Source of the DNA: Spirochaetaceae bacterium
GTDB lineage: Bacteria > Spirochaetota > Leptospiria > Leptospirales > Leptonemataceae
Direction: 5' to 3'
Length of the DNA stretch: 64,000 bases
Assembly: GCA_002729885.1 (NCBI GenBank)
Contig: PBUB01000031.1
Location: forward strand, 111,087-175,086
Part shown: positions 25,778-35,223 of the stretch, piece by piece
Layout: each line of letters begins with the position of its first letter
How positions within the stretch are numbered: the stretch's first letter is position 1
The notes under the pieces: model-generated
Database searches by the model: none
Seen by the model: the letters and a program-made list of their open reading frames with translations, nothing else
What the model was told of the DNA's origin: nothing
Translations under genes and position numbers: made by a program

Positions 25778-28402
25778 ATGAATATGGCCAGGGCAAAAAG
25801 AGACATTCTCCAGCGACTAAAAGCGCCATCGCCGTCCTTTAACGGCGAACTTCCGGGTCCTCGCCGCACCGGGCCCGCGAAAAGAATAATTCGCCTGAAT
25901 GCTACCCGAGCCCTGTTCAGCGCTCTACTATTTTTTGCACCCTCATTGCTTCTGGCCTTCGAAGTCCAGGTTCGAGTGTATGATCCGGTAAGTAGAAAAC
26001 CGGTGCCCGATGCCAGAGTCATCGTCAAGGAAACCGGACAACAGACCTATACTGACGGTCAGGGCCTGGCCACCCTGGAAGTCCCGGAGCCAGGCTTCTA
26101 TACGGTGCGAGCCATCCTGCCAGATGGAAATCTTGTGCAACCCAGACTGCAGGTCCAGGGAGCAGGACAGACTCTAACAATCTTTACATCGGAACCAGAA
26201 GAGCAACCTCAGCCCACCGGACCGGAAACCCAGGTGGTGGAAGATGAGGGAATCATAGTTCGTGGCCGACGCGATAAGCAGAACCTTTCCAGATACAATG
26301 TGAGACTGGATGAAGTGCGAAGACTACCGGGGCAGTTCGGTGAAGCATTGCGAGGCATCGAATCCCTTCCCGGTGTAAATGCTCCTCCTTTTGGAAATGG
26401 AGATATTGTACTTCGGGGAGCCAATGAGAATGCCAACACCTATCTGATCGATGAACTTCCGCTGGGTTATCCGTTCCATCTCCTGGGGCTGAATTCAGTG
26501 GTGCAGAATAATATCATCAACAGCATCGATGTTTATTCTGGCTCCTATCCCGTTAAATACGGCGATGCCACCGGCGGTGTAATTTCCATCGATACAATCG
26601 ATGAAGTAGAAAAGTTCGGCGGACATACAACATTCTCGCTATGGTCCGCCAGCGTTCTACTCAAGGCGCCCATTGGCGAAAAAGGCAAGGATGGATACTG
26701 GGTGGCAGGCGTCCGAGGCTCCTATCTGGATAAGACCCTGGGAAACCTGGTGCCATCCGGCTACACTCTTATTCCTCGCTACCAGGATGCTCAGTTCAAG
26801 TTGAGATACAACCTCACAGAACGCCAGAGCCTATATTTCTATGTGCTGGGTGCCAAAGACACATTGATTGCTGCGGTGGATAACCGACCAACCTGGGATC
26901 CCACCACTGAAATCAGCCCCACTCTTTTTGGAGCCAGTATTGCTCTGGATCGAGTCTTTCATACAGAAGCCATTCGTCATATCTGGCAACCAAACTCTGT
27001 ATTTCAGCTCAAAACTACGCTATTCAATCATAACAATATCGCCTATACAGACGGCACACTGGGCATCATCGATGCGAAGCAAAACCTGGAAGATGGATAC
27101 GCTGCACTTCGCACAGAAGCCTTTCTGGAGCTCTGGAAGGATCATGCACTTCTGGATGTAGGCCTGGAAGCCAGACGATTCCGCTACGTGTTTGAAGGCA
27201 CTACCGTACAGCAGGTGGATCCTCTGGATCAGAGTCCGGACTTATTCGATACCACGAATCCTGATTTCACGGTTGTGCCGGTGGATGACCGTAACTTTGC
27301 CAGCTTCAACAGCGGTTATGCCATGCTCACCCTGCGCGGCTGGTGGCTGGAGTTCAAGCCCGGTGTTCGAGTAGACTACTTTGGACCCACAAAGCAGCGG
27401 GTCACCGATCCCAGAGGCACCCTTTCTCTGAAGCTGCCTACAGATACAACCTTCACAGCCGGCGGCGGAATCTATCACAGGGTACCGGACCCTGAGCAAT
27501 ACAGCCCTACGTCCGGAAACCCCAGACTCAAGCTGGAACAGGCAGACCATGCAGCGCTGGGCGTAGAACAGGTGCTGGGGAACTGGATTATCAAGGTAGA
27601 GGGCTTTCGACAGGTGTATCGCGACATAGTGATTTCAGATCCCTATGCAAGACTGGCCTTTCGCGAAAATCCCGATCCCTACACCAGATACGAAACCCCG
27701 GTTCTAACCAACACTCCGGCCTACTATTCGAACAATGGTTACGGATACTCAGAAGGGCTGGAATTCTACATTAAGCGAAGCAAGCCGCCCAACGAATCCG
27801 GCTGGTATGGATGGATTTCTTATACCTATTCTAGAAGTTTTCGCGATGACAATCTGTTTCGTCCCAATCCATTTGCACCGGCCACCCAGTACAGTGCCGA
27901 TGAGCTTCGTTTACTTCAGCAATACGATAACACAGAAGCCATCTACGCAGATTTTGACAGAACTCATATCATAAACGTAATTCTGGGATATAAAATCAAT
28001 CCTGAATGGCAGGTAGGTATCAAATGGAGATATGCCACATCCAGGCCGTTCACTGAAATCATCGGAGATGATGGAGCCCAGCAAAGTAACAACGGTCGCC
28101 CGATCTTTGATCCGGTGTACTCTCCCAATAGAAATACTCTGCGACTCAAGCCTTACCATCGCCTGGACATTCGTATAGACCGATTCTTTAACTATGAATG
28201 GGGCTTTGGAAACGTCTTTATAGAAGCATTGAATCTCTATCTCAGAGATAACCCGGGGAGCTACTCATTCGATGACAGCCAGCCATTTTCAAAGGCCAAT
28301 CCATCGGTAACCCCTGAGTTCGGAAACCTGGTAGTACCTACATCCGATGGCACAGGACTGCGAATCCCACTGATTAACTTCGGAGTGGAGGTGCAATTCT
28401 AA
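25778..28402 (+). CDS. TonB-dependent receptor with carboxypeptidase-like regulatory domain
   Basis: An 874-residue outer-membrane receptor. After an unusually long basic N-region (about 43 residues) comes a signal helix (ALFSALLFFAPSLLLA). Next is a CarboxypepD_reg-like beta domain (about 62-130), a TonB-box-like VEDEGIIVRGRR, the plug (ALRGIESLPGV...GDIVLRGANENANTYLIDELPLGYPFH, then YPVKYGDATGGVISI) and a C-terminal beta-barrel ending in aromatic-terminated VEVQF. Ligand unknown; uptake is presumably TonB-driven. It lies between three lipoprotein genes and a cysteine-rich lipoprotein gene, all overlapping or abutting. Confidence 0.9.
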   Translation: MNMARAKRDILQRLKAPSPSFNGELPGPRRTGPAKRIIRLNATRALFSALLFFAPSLLLAFEVQVRVYDPVSRKPVPDARVIVKETGQQTYTDGQGLATLEVPEPGFYTVRAILPDGNLVQPRLQVQGAGQTLTIFTSEPEEQPQPTGPETQVVEDEGIIVRGRRDKQNLSRYNVRLDEVRRLPGQFGEALRGIESLPGVNAPPFGNGDIVLRGANENANTYLIDELPLGYPFHLLGLNSVVQNNIINSIDVYSGSYPVKYGDATGGVISIDTIDEVEKFGGHTTFSLWSASVLLKAPIGEKGKDGYWVAGVRGSYLDKTLGNLVPSGYTLIPRYQDAQFKLRYNLTERQSLYFYVLGAKDTLIAAVDNRPTWDPTTEISPTLFGASIALDRVFHTEAIRHIWQPNSVFQLKTTLFNHNNIAYTDGTLGIIDAKQNLEDGYAALRTEAFLELWKDHALLDVGLEARRFRYVFEGTTVQQVDPLDQSPDLFDTTNPDFTVVPVDDRNFASFNSGYAMLTLRGWWLEFKPGVRVDYFGPTKQRVTDPRGTLSLKLPTDTTFTAGGGIYHRVPDPEQYSPTSGNPRLKLEQADHAALGVEQVLGNWIIKVEGFRQVYRDIVISDPYARLAFRENPDPYTRYETPVLTNTPAYYSNNGYGYSEGLEFYIKRSKPPNESGWYGWISYTYSRSFRDDNLFRPNPFAPATQYSADELRLLQQYDNTEAIYADFDRTHIINVILGYKINPEWQVGIKWRYATSRPFTEIIGDDGAQQSNNGRPIFDPVYSPNRNTLRLKPYHRLDIRIDRFFNYEWGFGNVFIEALNLYLRDNPGSYSFDDSQPFSKANPSVTPEFGNLVVPTSDGTGLRIPLINFGVEVQF

Positions 28403-29025
28403 TGATCCGACTGCATCACTTTTCGCTGCAGAAGCTTTTTCGAAGAAACAATCGTTCGAAGCTTCTGTCGCCGCTTTCAACTACAACTCTCATGGCGGTC
28501 TTTTTCTCTATCGCATTGCAGTTCGGTTGCGCATCCGATTCCTTCGACGATGTGCCCGACACTGAAGAAACCGCCTCCTATTATCTGCTTCTTATTGCTC
28601 CCACGCGAGAATCGGCCCTGGCAAAATGCATCGAGGCAGAAACCGTAGCTCTTTCCTGTACAAACGATGCCGGCCGCCAGACTCAGTACCTGAGCGCTGT
28701 TAGCAGCCATTACAGACCTGCCAGCACTTCCACGGTTGCAACAACGCTCTGCAACTCTGAGATCGATGCAGGGGTGTTCAATTCTCCCACAATCTATACC
28801 TACGCTGCCCGGCAGTGTCATTTTGAATGCAATCGTCAGTTCTGGCAGAGCCAGAGGGATAGCTCGCTGTGCACGTCCAGCGGCGCTTCTACGGCCATTA
28901 TTCATCATGGTGAATGCTCTCCAACAAACTGGAGAAATATCTGCCAGAACAATACGTTTAAATCCTGCCTCATTGATTGCTTCGTAAACGGAACCGACAC
29001 ATATTTCCTGCCCCAGGGATACTAG
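28402..29025 (+). CDS. Cysteine-rich lipoprotein downstream of receptor
   Basis: A 207-residue lipoprotein whose ATG overlaps the receptor's stop by one base. The signal is long (Cys43 in ALQFGC); Met31 could also start it. The mature part has ten further cysteines, in blocks such as QCHFECNRQ, GECSPTNWRNIC and KSCLIDC, consistent with a disulfide-stabilised periplasmic or surface protein. No known family. Strict coupling to the receptor suggests it works with it, perhaps as a surface-exposed ligand-binding subunit; this is inference. Confidence 0.72.
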   Translation: MIRLHHFSLQKLFRRNNRSKLLSPLSTTTLMAVFFSIALQFGCASDSFDDVPDTEETASYYLLLIAPTRESALAKCIEAETVALSCTNDAGRQTQYLSAVSSHYRPASTSTVATTLCNSEIDAGVFNSPTIYTYAARQCHFECNRQFWQSQRDSSLCTSSGASTAIIHHGECSPTNWRNICQNNTFKSCLIDCFVNGTDTYFLPQGY

Positions 29026-29129
29026 GGGCAGGTTTCCGGGCCTGCCCGTTCCAGCGCGAACAGGTCTCCCTCTGGACACCGGCTAAAAAAACTCTTCCCG
29101 ATTCCAGGAAAGTTCCCAATCCTGGACCC

Positions 29130-29585
29130 ATGAAGCGCATTAATGTATTTCTACTGAGCTCCCTTCTGCTTGCCGCCTTTTCCATGGCCTGCACAGAAAC
29201 CGAACGTTCCGGAAACGATGGCATCCCGGAAGCCAGTATTCGAGCTACGGCCCTGGAGAATCGAGTAACTGTTTCCATTAGCATCCCGGCGGATCATCAT
29301 GCCTATCTGAACCGAGGACCTCAGGACAATCTCATTCCTGTAGAATTCGACTGGAAGCCTGCTATGGAAGCCGGCAAGATCCAGCAGGAACCTGCTCTGG
29401 AATCCTCTCCAGAAGGAAAAACCGAGGAAGCCACCGGCGCCCTGGTTCTCAGAGGAACCGGCGAATTTGTCTTTAGTACTGCCGGAGCTCCCCATGGCGC
29501 AGACCTTCGGGTGCGAACTCAGATCTGCAATGAGATATCGGGCATGTGCTTTCGCCCCTCCTGGCAGACGGTGACGATTCAGTGA
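29130..29585 (+). CDS. DsbD N-terminal-like lipoprotein
   Basis: A 151-residue lipoprotein (Cys21 in AAFSMAC) resembling the periplasmic N-terminal domain of DsbD. It has the SISIPADHHAYLN beta region, LIPVEFDW, and near the end a cysteine pair (Cys133 and Cys140, CNEISGMCFRPS) where DsbD has its redox Cys pair. It would hand electrons to periplasmic oxidoreductases. The ATG at 29130 is the first that gives a signal peptide. It is followed by a thioredoxin-like gene, so the DsbD parts appear split; no DsbD membrane domain is visible nearby. Confidence 0.68.
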   Translation: MKRINVFLLSSLLLAAFSMACTETERSGNDGIPEASIRATALENRVTVSISIPADHHAYLNRGPQDNLIPVEFDWKPAMEAGKIQQEPALESSPEGKTEEATGALVLRGTGEFVFSTAGAPHGADLRVRTQICNEISGMCFRPSWQTVTIQ

Positions 29586-29641
29586 GCCTGTGCCAGCGCC
29601 TTTCGCCGGTCTGCCTTTAAGATTCAATCTTTCTCAACGCC

Positions 29642-30169
29642 ATGGAACGATTTAGAACCATACTTCTGGCCGCTATCATAGCCAGTGTTACTGTGGGAGC
29701 TGCCGGGAGCTTTCTATTCTTCTATCTTCAGCAGGGGCTGGACGCCAACGCAGAACCGGTTACAGATCGCAGCCCTCCAGAAGATTCCATAGAACCCGTA
29801 CAGCATGGAAACCTCACAGTGTACAGAAATCCGGCCGGAGCTTTTGAGCTGGCTCGAAAGCAGGGCCAACCCGTATTTCTGGATTTTTACGCTGACTGGT
29901 GCGGCAACTGCGTAAAGTTTCAAAAACGCATGCTGGAAGACAAAGCATTGAATCAGGCCCTGCAACAGGCCGTCGTGCTCCAGGTGATAGATACAGACCC
30001 TGCTTTTGAGCATTACTCCAGGGAAGGACGATTTCCCGAACTAAACGAAGCCCTGCCGCTTTTTGCAGTGCTGAATGCAAAGAATGAACTCATCTGGAAA
30101 GGGCAGAACTACCTGGATTCAGATTCCATGATCCAGGCAATGAAAGAAGCAACAGCCACCCCAAAGTAG
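29642..30169 (+). CDS. Membrane-anchored thioredoxin-like protein
   Basis: A 175-residue protein with an N-terminal hydrophobic anchor (about 7-30) and a thioredoxin fold (about 60-170). The redox motif is WCGNC (Cys87, Cys90) in PVFLDFYADWCGNCVKFQ, as in the C-terminal domain of DsbD. ALPLFAVLN supplies the cis-Pro loop. It lies 56 bp after the DsbD-N-like lipoprotein gene and probably pairs with it in periplasmic disulfide reduction. Confidence 0.83.
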   Translation: MERFRTILLAAIIASVTVGAAGSFLFFYLQQGLDANAEPVTDRSPPEDSIEPVQHGNLTVYRNPAGAFELARKQGQPVFLDFYADWCGNCVKFQKRMLEDKALNQALQQAVVLQVIDTDPAFEHYSREGRFPELNEALPLFAVLNAKNELIWKGQNYLDSDSMIQAMKEATATPK

Positions 30170-30254
30170 GGTAACACCAGAAATTAACACCACCTGCCCA
30201 CAAATGCAGGCTCCGTGGATGATGGGCGCTTGCGATTAAAGGGAAAACTCCGGG

Positions 30255-30401
30255 CCAGAAACGGGAGCTCTCGGTGAGGACTAACGCAACCGACAACAAC
30301 AAAAGCACTCAAGCAGGCCATCGTTACCGGCTGCAACAAAAGCGACCGGGCAAGATAACGCTCCCGACTATAACAGGAGCTACCGGGCAAGGCAACGCTT
30401 C
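30255..30401. repeat. Four-unit 37-bp tandem repeat
   Basis: Four degenerate units lie head to tail: 30255-30291 (37 bp), 30292-30328 (37), 30329-30364 (36) and 30365-30401 (37). The most similar two share ACCGGGCAAG..AACGCT. Common features on the plus strand are an AAC-rich start, AGC about 12 bases in, and AACG near the end. There is no spacer. It fills most of the 258-bp gap between the convergent thioredoxin-like and DUF1574 genes. Confidence 0.7.
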
Positions 30402-30427
30402 GGGCGATCCGAGAATCCAGCTCATGC

Positions 30428-31588
30428 CTATTCTGCGGACGAATAGCCTTTTTTGATCAGCGGGTAAGCATCCATGGCCACAGAGAGTACAGGGTTATAG
30501 CACTGCATGGACATATGGCTTCCATCGGCGAAGGTATTGCAATGGAAGGGATCTCCATCCGTTAGATCGATAAGCATTTCTGCTTCCAATCGCTCATCCA
30601 TTCGCTTACTCCAGATCTCAGTATTTTCCTGGATCAGTTTATCCTTATCGAGGATGGACTGCATGGGGCGCGATACCGGCGGGCGAAGGAAGATCAATGG
30701 CGTTTTTGACTGGCGAGCCCGGTCGATGAGCTGATCAAAGAAGCTCCACTGCCTTTCGGACAATTCATAGTTGCCGTAGATCCATCGCACAGTCATGGCC
30801 GATGTTGCAGCCAGACTGGCATAATCCCTCTCATAGTAATCCGGACGAGGGATCAACGACATACCCCCTCCTCGATTGGCTCTCTGAAAAGCATCCATAT
30901 TTTGAATGGCGATGAGGAACTTGTTTTGAGGATCGGAAAGGCGCTCGAATGCTTTATCCAGATGAGGACGATATCTATAACCAGCGAATAGATTTTTGGC
31001 CAGAAACTGACTTACCTCATCGGCCGTAAAGCCACGATCATTGTGCAACAGTGAGAAATTGTTCAGCACATAGGAGAAATCAAAACTATAGGCCAGATTG
31101 GATTTAATAAAACCAGGAGAGTTCTCATTGAACTGAAAAGGATCCGACTCTACGATTACATAGTCTGGCTTTACACCGGTGGCCAGCACTTCCTGAAGCA
31201 TATAATCGAAGTATGCCGGAGAACTTACCGGTGCCGAAAAGTTAAACATCTCCCAGTTGGGATAGGCATGCCGGAAATTCTCATAGTTAAAATACAGCAA
31301 CCTGGAACTACCCAGCACTACAAGAATTCGCTTGCCCGAATGAATGGAACATTCCTGCACATCCGGCTGGAGACAATTTCCTTCGCTGTCTGCAGGAGGA
31401 AGTTTGCGAAGACGGTCAAAATCCTTCATCTCCTCCAGTAGCTCTGGTTTGTAGTCATAGTAGACATAGGTAGCATCGTCCTGGGTATAACGCTTCACTG
31501 AATCCAGACACATTACTTTGTCCAGAGCGAAGAAAGATCCAAACAGGATTACAGGAAATAGCAGGAATCGACGGGATCCGTCAGACAT
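30428..31588 (-). CDS. DUF1574-type protein
   Basis: A 386-residue protein with one N-terminal membrane segment (RFLLFPVILFGSFFAL) and a large outside domain. It resembles the DUF1574 family seen in Leptospiraceae. LVVLGSSRLLYFNYENF recalls the Ser block of SGNH/AlgX-like hydrolase folds, and DGSHMS near the C-terminus may supply His. Such proteins often accompany surface-polymer acylation or export. It overlaps the upstream GT87-like gene by 8 bp, suggesting joint action on a cell-surface glycan. Confidence 0.75.
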   Translation of the reverse strand: MSDGSRRFLLFPVILFGSFFALDKVMCLDSVKRYTQDDATYVYYDYKPELLEEMKDFDRLRKLPPADSEGNCLQPDVQECSIHSGKRILVVLGSSRLLYFNYENFRHAYPNWEMFNFSAPVSSPAYFDYMLQEVLATGVKPDYVIVESDPFQFNENSPGFIKSNLAYSFDFSYVLNNFSLLHNDRGFTADEVSQFLAKNLFAGYRYRPHLDKAFERLSDPQNKFLIAIQNMDAFQRANRGGGMSLIPRPDYYERDYASLAATSAMTVRWIYGNYELSERQWSFFDQLIDRARQSKTPLIFLRPPVSRPMQSILDKDKLIQENTEIWSKRMDERLEAEMLIDLTDGDPFHCNTFADGSHMSMQCYNPVLSVAMDAYPLIKKGYSSAE

Positions 31589-33047
31589 ATTCGGTCTCCT
31601 GACGCATGGTGCGCAATGTAAATACGATACTCCAGATGCAGAGAATAAACATCAGCCAGTTATGAACACTGTACATAGCCAGCAGATCTCGCACTGTACC
31701 GGAAAAAATAAAATTACCAAGACCAGAAAAGGCGATGAGCCCTATCATCCATTTTTCCTCAACGGTTACTGGCTCCGAGCCAGCCAGGCGAAAGGCCAGA
31801 GGGATAAGCAATAGACTGTAGGCATGAAACCAGCTTACTCCAGAGATCAACAGGCTTACCAGGATCAATGCCTGGATGAAGTAAACCCTGGCCAGGCGTT
31901 TGTCGGGCCTCAGAAACTTTCGCCTGAAGGAAAATATAAAGGCAAGCACAGTAACCGTGCCCACCAGGGAGTAGACGATGGATTTAATGACCGTGCGAAG
32001 CCAGAATGCGCCGCCGGAACCCAGATCTTCCAGGCTATGAAACAAAATGGGCAGCCCCGCTGCCGCCTGCTTCTCTGGATCGGAACCGGCCACAAATAGC
32101 TTGGAAAAGGCCGCAGAAATGGTCTGGTTGTTCGCGTATGGACGAACCACTCCATACTGGCTGTAGGTATTGATCATTAGATCATACCAGTCCAGATGCC
32201 ATTGTAAATTCAATGACCAGCCTGCGTAGAGTACAGGCACAATGAGACACAGTAGTCCCGTTGCGATAGCCGCTCCAATGGCGCGAAAATTCCTGCGACC
32301 CAGCAAAAACAGCCCCAGTATTGCAGGCATGATCTTGATCACGGCAGCAATTCCCAGAAGCGCCCCACCCAGATAGGACCATCTGGACCGGGCGGTGGAT
32401 TCCACTTCGCCTCCGGCAAGATCCGGAGAAGCCAAAAGAAGCCCGGCACCTGCCAGAAAGATGAGCAGAAATCCAACGTTCGCATTCGCGGAGTTTTCAG
32501 ACAGAAATGAGGCCACCGGAAGCATGGAAAGAAAGGCAATATACCAGAAGCGCTGCCGATCCATGGATTCGTGGTGCTTTCGAATCAGAACAAAGAAATA
32601 CCATAAAAGAAAGATGCTGGATAGCTGAAACACCATCACCGCCACTTCGTAGCCAATCAAACTCAGAGGCAGAAGCAGGAATGCAAAGAACGGTAAATAC
32701 AGATAGGAGCCGGCTCCCTTCAACGATTGCAGATAGGCCTGGCCTTCCGGTGTCATGGAGAACTGAAGCAGCTCCATGGGGTTGTTAACATCAATTCCTG
32801 GATCCTTCGTGTTTTCCATACTCCGGATCGCTTCCATGTTGTATAGATCGCCATGTTCAGACATTCGAACCGAAGCGCTGTAATAATCCTCGAAATCACT
32901 TCTGGAGCTTCGTAGCTGAAGCAATCCGCCATCGGCTTCATCCAGAACCCGCAGTCCGGCAACAAACAGAGCAACAAAGGCCAGAAGCGCCAGATAAACC
33001 CCGTAGCGTTCGCAAAACCTCCGCACCTTTTCCAACACTTCCTTCAC
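31581..33047 (-). CDS. GT87/DUF2029-like membrane glycosyltransferase
   Basis: A 488-residue polytopic membrane protein of the GT87 (DUF2029) type, a GT-C fold mannosyltransferase-like family using polyprenyl-linked sugars. Seen are a DFEDYYSASVRM loop after helix 1, where the catalytic acids lie, many helices, and NQTISAAF, a characteristic late motif. I set the start at a GTG (33047) with GGAGG four bases upstream; another GTG six codons earlier is possible. It is followed by the overlapping DUF1574 gene. Confidence 0.75.
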   Translation of the reverse strand: MKEVLEKVRRFCERYGVYLALLAFVALFVAGLRVLDEADGGLLQLRSSRSDFEDYYSASVRMSEHGDLYNMEAIRSMENTKDPGIDVNNPMELLQFSMTPEGQAYLQSLKGAGSYLYLPFFAFLLLPLSLIGYEVAVMVFQLSSIFLLWYFFVLIRKHHESMDRQRFWYIAFLSMLPVASFLSENSANANVGFLLIFLAGAGLLLASPDLAGGEVESTARSRWSYLGGALLGIAAVIKIMPAILGLFLLGRRNFRAIGAAIATGLLCLIVPVLYAGWSLNLQWHLDWYDLMINTYSQYGVVRPYANNQTISAAFSKLFVAGSDPEKQAAAGLPILFHSLEDLGSGGAFWLRTVIKSIVYSLVGTVTVLAFIFSFRRKFLRPDKRLARVYFIQALILVSLLISGVSWFHAYSLLLIPLAFRLAGSEPVTVEEKWMIGLIAFSGLGNFIFSGTVRDLLAMYSVHNWLMFILCIWSIVFTLRTMRQETEYV

Positions 33048-33157
33048 CGGACCTCCGCAAATCACTTTCGTGGACAGGGCTCTCAGGAAAATTGAACCCG
33101 CCGACGGTACAATGCCTGAGATTGTCCGCTATTGGCAAAACCAATTTGACCCATTTC

Positions 33158-34282
33158 ATGAAGCAACTATCGGAAATACAGCAGGAATACGGCTTTGAGC
33201 TACCGGATGAGCTCATTGCCAGATATCCGGCCCAGTTCCGGGATCAGTCCAGATTGATGCTACTGCCGGCTGGCTCCAGGCCAGGGGAAGCTGAGCATCG
33301 AAGCTTTTATGAACTGGATCAGCTTCTAGAACCAGAGGACATCCTGGTATGGAACGATACCCTGGTAGAACCAAGACGGCTTATCCTTCGCCGACAATCC
33401 GGTGCCCGGGTAGAGGCCCTGTTTCTGGAGCCCGCCCCGGAAATAGAAGCGGCATCGGCACAGCCAGAAGCGCCTCTGAACCACGAAAGCGAATCCATTT
33501 ACTGGAGCTGCCTTATACGAAATGCATCCAGAATCAAGCAGGATGAGATCCTGATTGAACCACAGAGCGGCCAGGGATTTCGCTTTCTGCGCATGCCAGG
33601 TAACGGTAGCGAATCTTCGCCCGGAGATGCATTTTTCCTCTGCCCGGAACCAGCCTTAGATATACATGCATTTTTCCAGGCTTATGGTCAGATGCCCATA
33701 CCTCCGTATCTGGGCCGAACAGAAGATGATTCGGATCGTAATCGATACCAGACTGTGTTTGCCGGTAGCCAGGAACTTAGCAGCGCCGCAGCCCCCACGG
33801 CAGGACTGCATTTCACCGCGGATTTGATCCAGAGATTAAAGGAACGCAGGATTCGAATCGCCAGCGTTCGTCTGGCCGTGGGCCTCGGGACCTTTGCCCC
33901 TCTTTCTGAAGAAAACTGGAAGCGAAAGCAGTTGCACCGGGAACGATTTTCCATGCCATCCGCCACCGCCTCGCTTTTAAATAATCCGCAGGGACGAATC
34001 ATTGCAGTAGGCACCACTACTCTTCGCGCACTGGAAAGCAACCTGCGAGAACATGGCCGGTTTCAGCCCGGGGAGTTTGAGACCAGTGCCTTTTTCCATC
34101 CCCCGGATACCATATCATCGATCCAGGGCTTGATTACAAACTTTCATTTACCGGGCTCCAGCCTTCTAATGCTGGTAGCCGCCTTTTCAGGCACGGACCG
34201 TATTTTGCCGGCCTATAAAAAAGCTATTGCAGAGAGATACCGGTTCTACAGCTACGGCGACGCGATGCTGGTATTTGCTTGA
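33158..34282 (+). CDS. queA: tRNA preQ1(34) S-adenosylmethionine ribosyltransferase-isomerase
   Basis: A 374-residue QueA. It transfers and isomerises the ribosyl group of SAM to preQ1 at tRNA wobble position 34, giving epoxyqueuosine. Conserved blocks include GFELPDELIARYPA, DILVWNDT, MPIPPYLGR, RYQTVFA, APTAGLHFT, VGLGTFAPL and NFHLPGSSLLMLVAAF. The ATG at 33158 gives the normal N-terminus; an earlier in-frame codon lacks support. It contains a low-similarity stretch (about residues 85-115), longer than usual. Its end nearly abuts the next hypothetical gene. Confidence 0.94.
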   Translation: MKQLSEIQQEYGFELPDELIARYPAQFRDQSRLMLLPAGSRPGEAEHRSFYELDQLLEPEDILVWNDTLVEPRRLILRRQSGARVEALFLEPAPEIEAASAQPEAPLNHESESIYWSCLIRNASRIKQDEILIEPQSGQGFRFLRMPGNGSESSPGDAFFLCPEPALDIHAFFQAYGQMPIPPYLGRTEDDSDRNRYQTVFAGSQELSSAAAPTAGLHFTADLIQRLKERRIRIASVRLAVGLGTFAPLSEENWKRKQLHRERFSMPSATASLLNNPQGRIIAVGTTTLRALESNLREHGRFQPGEFETSAFFHPPDTISSIQGLITNFHLPGSSLLMLVAAFSGTDRILPAYKKAIAERYRFYSYGDAMLVFA

Positions 34283-34317
34283 CCGTGGGCTGCATCCAAT
34301 CTAAGACTCAGGAACCT

Positions 34318-35223
34318 ATGCAGACCTTGGAAGATATTACCAGAGTAGAAATGATACGGGTCCCTCATTTTGAGCTGGACTCCTTCCAGAAAAATATCCT
34401 GGATAATCTTTATCTGGAATTCTTCCTGGAACAGTGCCGGGTACTTGTAACACCTGACCTGAGCTACATGACTACGGGTCCAGCCTCTACCGAAGAACTG
34501 GAAAGGCTGGAAGAGCTACTGGCCTCGGAAAATGAAACCCTGGATAAATTGAAGTGGTATCTTCTGTATGACCTGAGTCTTTACTCTGCGCTACTGGAAA
34601 CCAATTCCTACTACATAACTTCCAACGGCCATGTCTTGATTTCTCGATTTGTGCCTGTGGAGGGTGAAGACCAGAGATTCGAAGTCAAGCTCTATACTAT
34701 CGCAGCATCGGATCTCCCCGAGCATTATAAAGATAAGATTTACCTGGGAAGAGATTTCTTTTCCCTCAAGACCTTGCGAAGAGAGCACTTTGGCTTAAAG
34801 CTCATTCGCGGCTCCATCATCGGGCAGTTCTATAAAATGAGAGAGCGTGTAAATCAGTACACCCTTCAAGAGTATCACAGCGAACTGGACACCGAATATA
34901 TGAAAGAAATCGAAGAGATTTCCGGAGAGTTTGCTGAGTCCAGCGAAGGTATCCTATCCTCATTTCCGGTAGATATATCCACCGACAGTCTGGAAAAGCC
35001 TGCTTTGATTGAGGCCAATCAGAAGTTTCGCGACCTGAAGCACATTCTCATCGAAATGGAAGAATCTCTTAGAGAGATGGAATCTCGATTGTTCGAACTG
35101 GACCAGACCAGAGCCGTGCGCTACGTTACCAAGTTTCGCAAAGACATAGCCAATTACACCAACTACTTCATAATTAAGGTAAATGGACGCATCTCCGATG
35201 CGGTGAACGGGATTCACATATAG
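34318..35223 (+). CDS. Hypothetical protein (301 aa)
   Basis: A soluble, acidic protein with no recognised domain. The middle (about 70-170) is mixed alpha/beta (YYITSNGHVLISRFVPV, RFEVKLYTIAASDLP). The C-terminal third is helical with a likely coiled coil (LKHILIEMEESLREMESRLFELDQ). I use the ATG at 34318, preceded by AGGA; an in-frame TTG at 34279 overlaps queA. The stop codon sits at the edge of repeat copy C, which lies on the opposite strand. Confidence 0.65.
   Translation: MQTLEDITRVEMIRVPHFELDSFQKNILDNLYLEFFLEQCRVLVTPDLSYMTTGPASTEELERLEELLASENETLDKLKWYLLYDLSLYSALLETNSYYITSNGHVLISRFVPVEGEDQRFEVKLYTIAASDLPEHYKDKIYLGRDFFSLKTLRREHFGLKLIRGSIIGQFYKMRERVNQYTLQEYHSELDTEYMKEIEEISGEFAESSEGILSSFPVDISTDSLEKPALIEANQKFRDLKHILIEMEESLREMESRLFELDQTRAVRYVTKFRKDIANYTNYFIIKVNGRISDAVNGIHI

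Noticed and set aside
30255..30401. CRISPR-like array
   Set aside because: The 37-bp units are contiguous and diverged, with no spacers and no cas genes.
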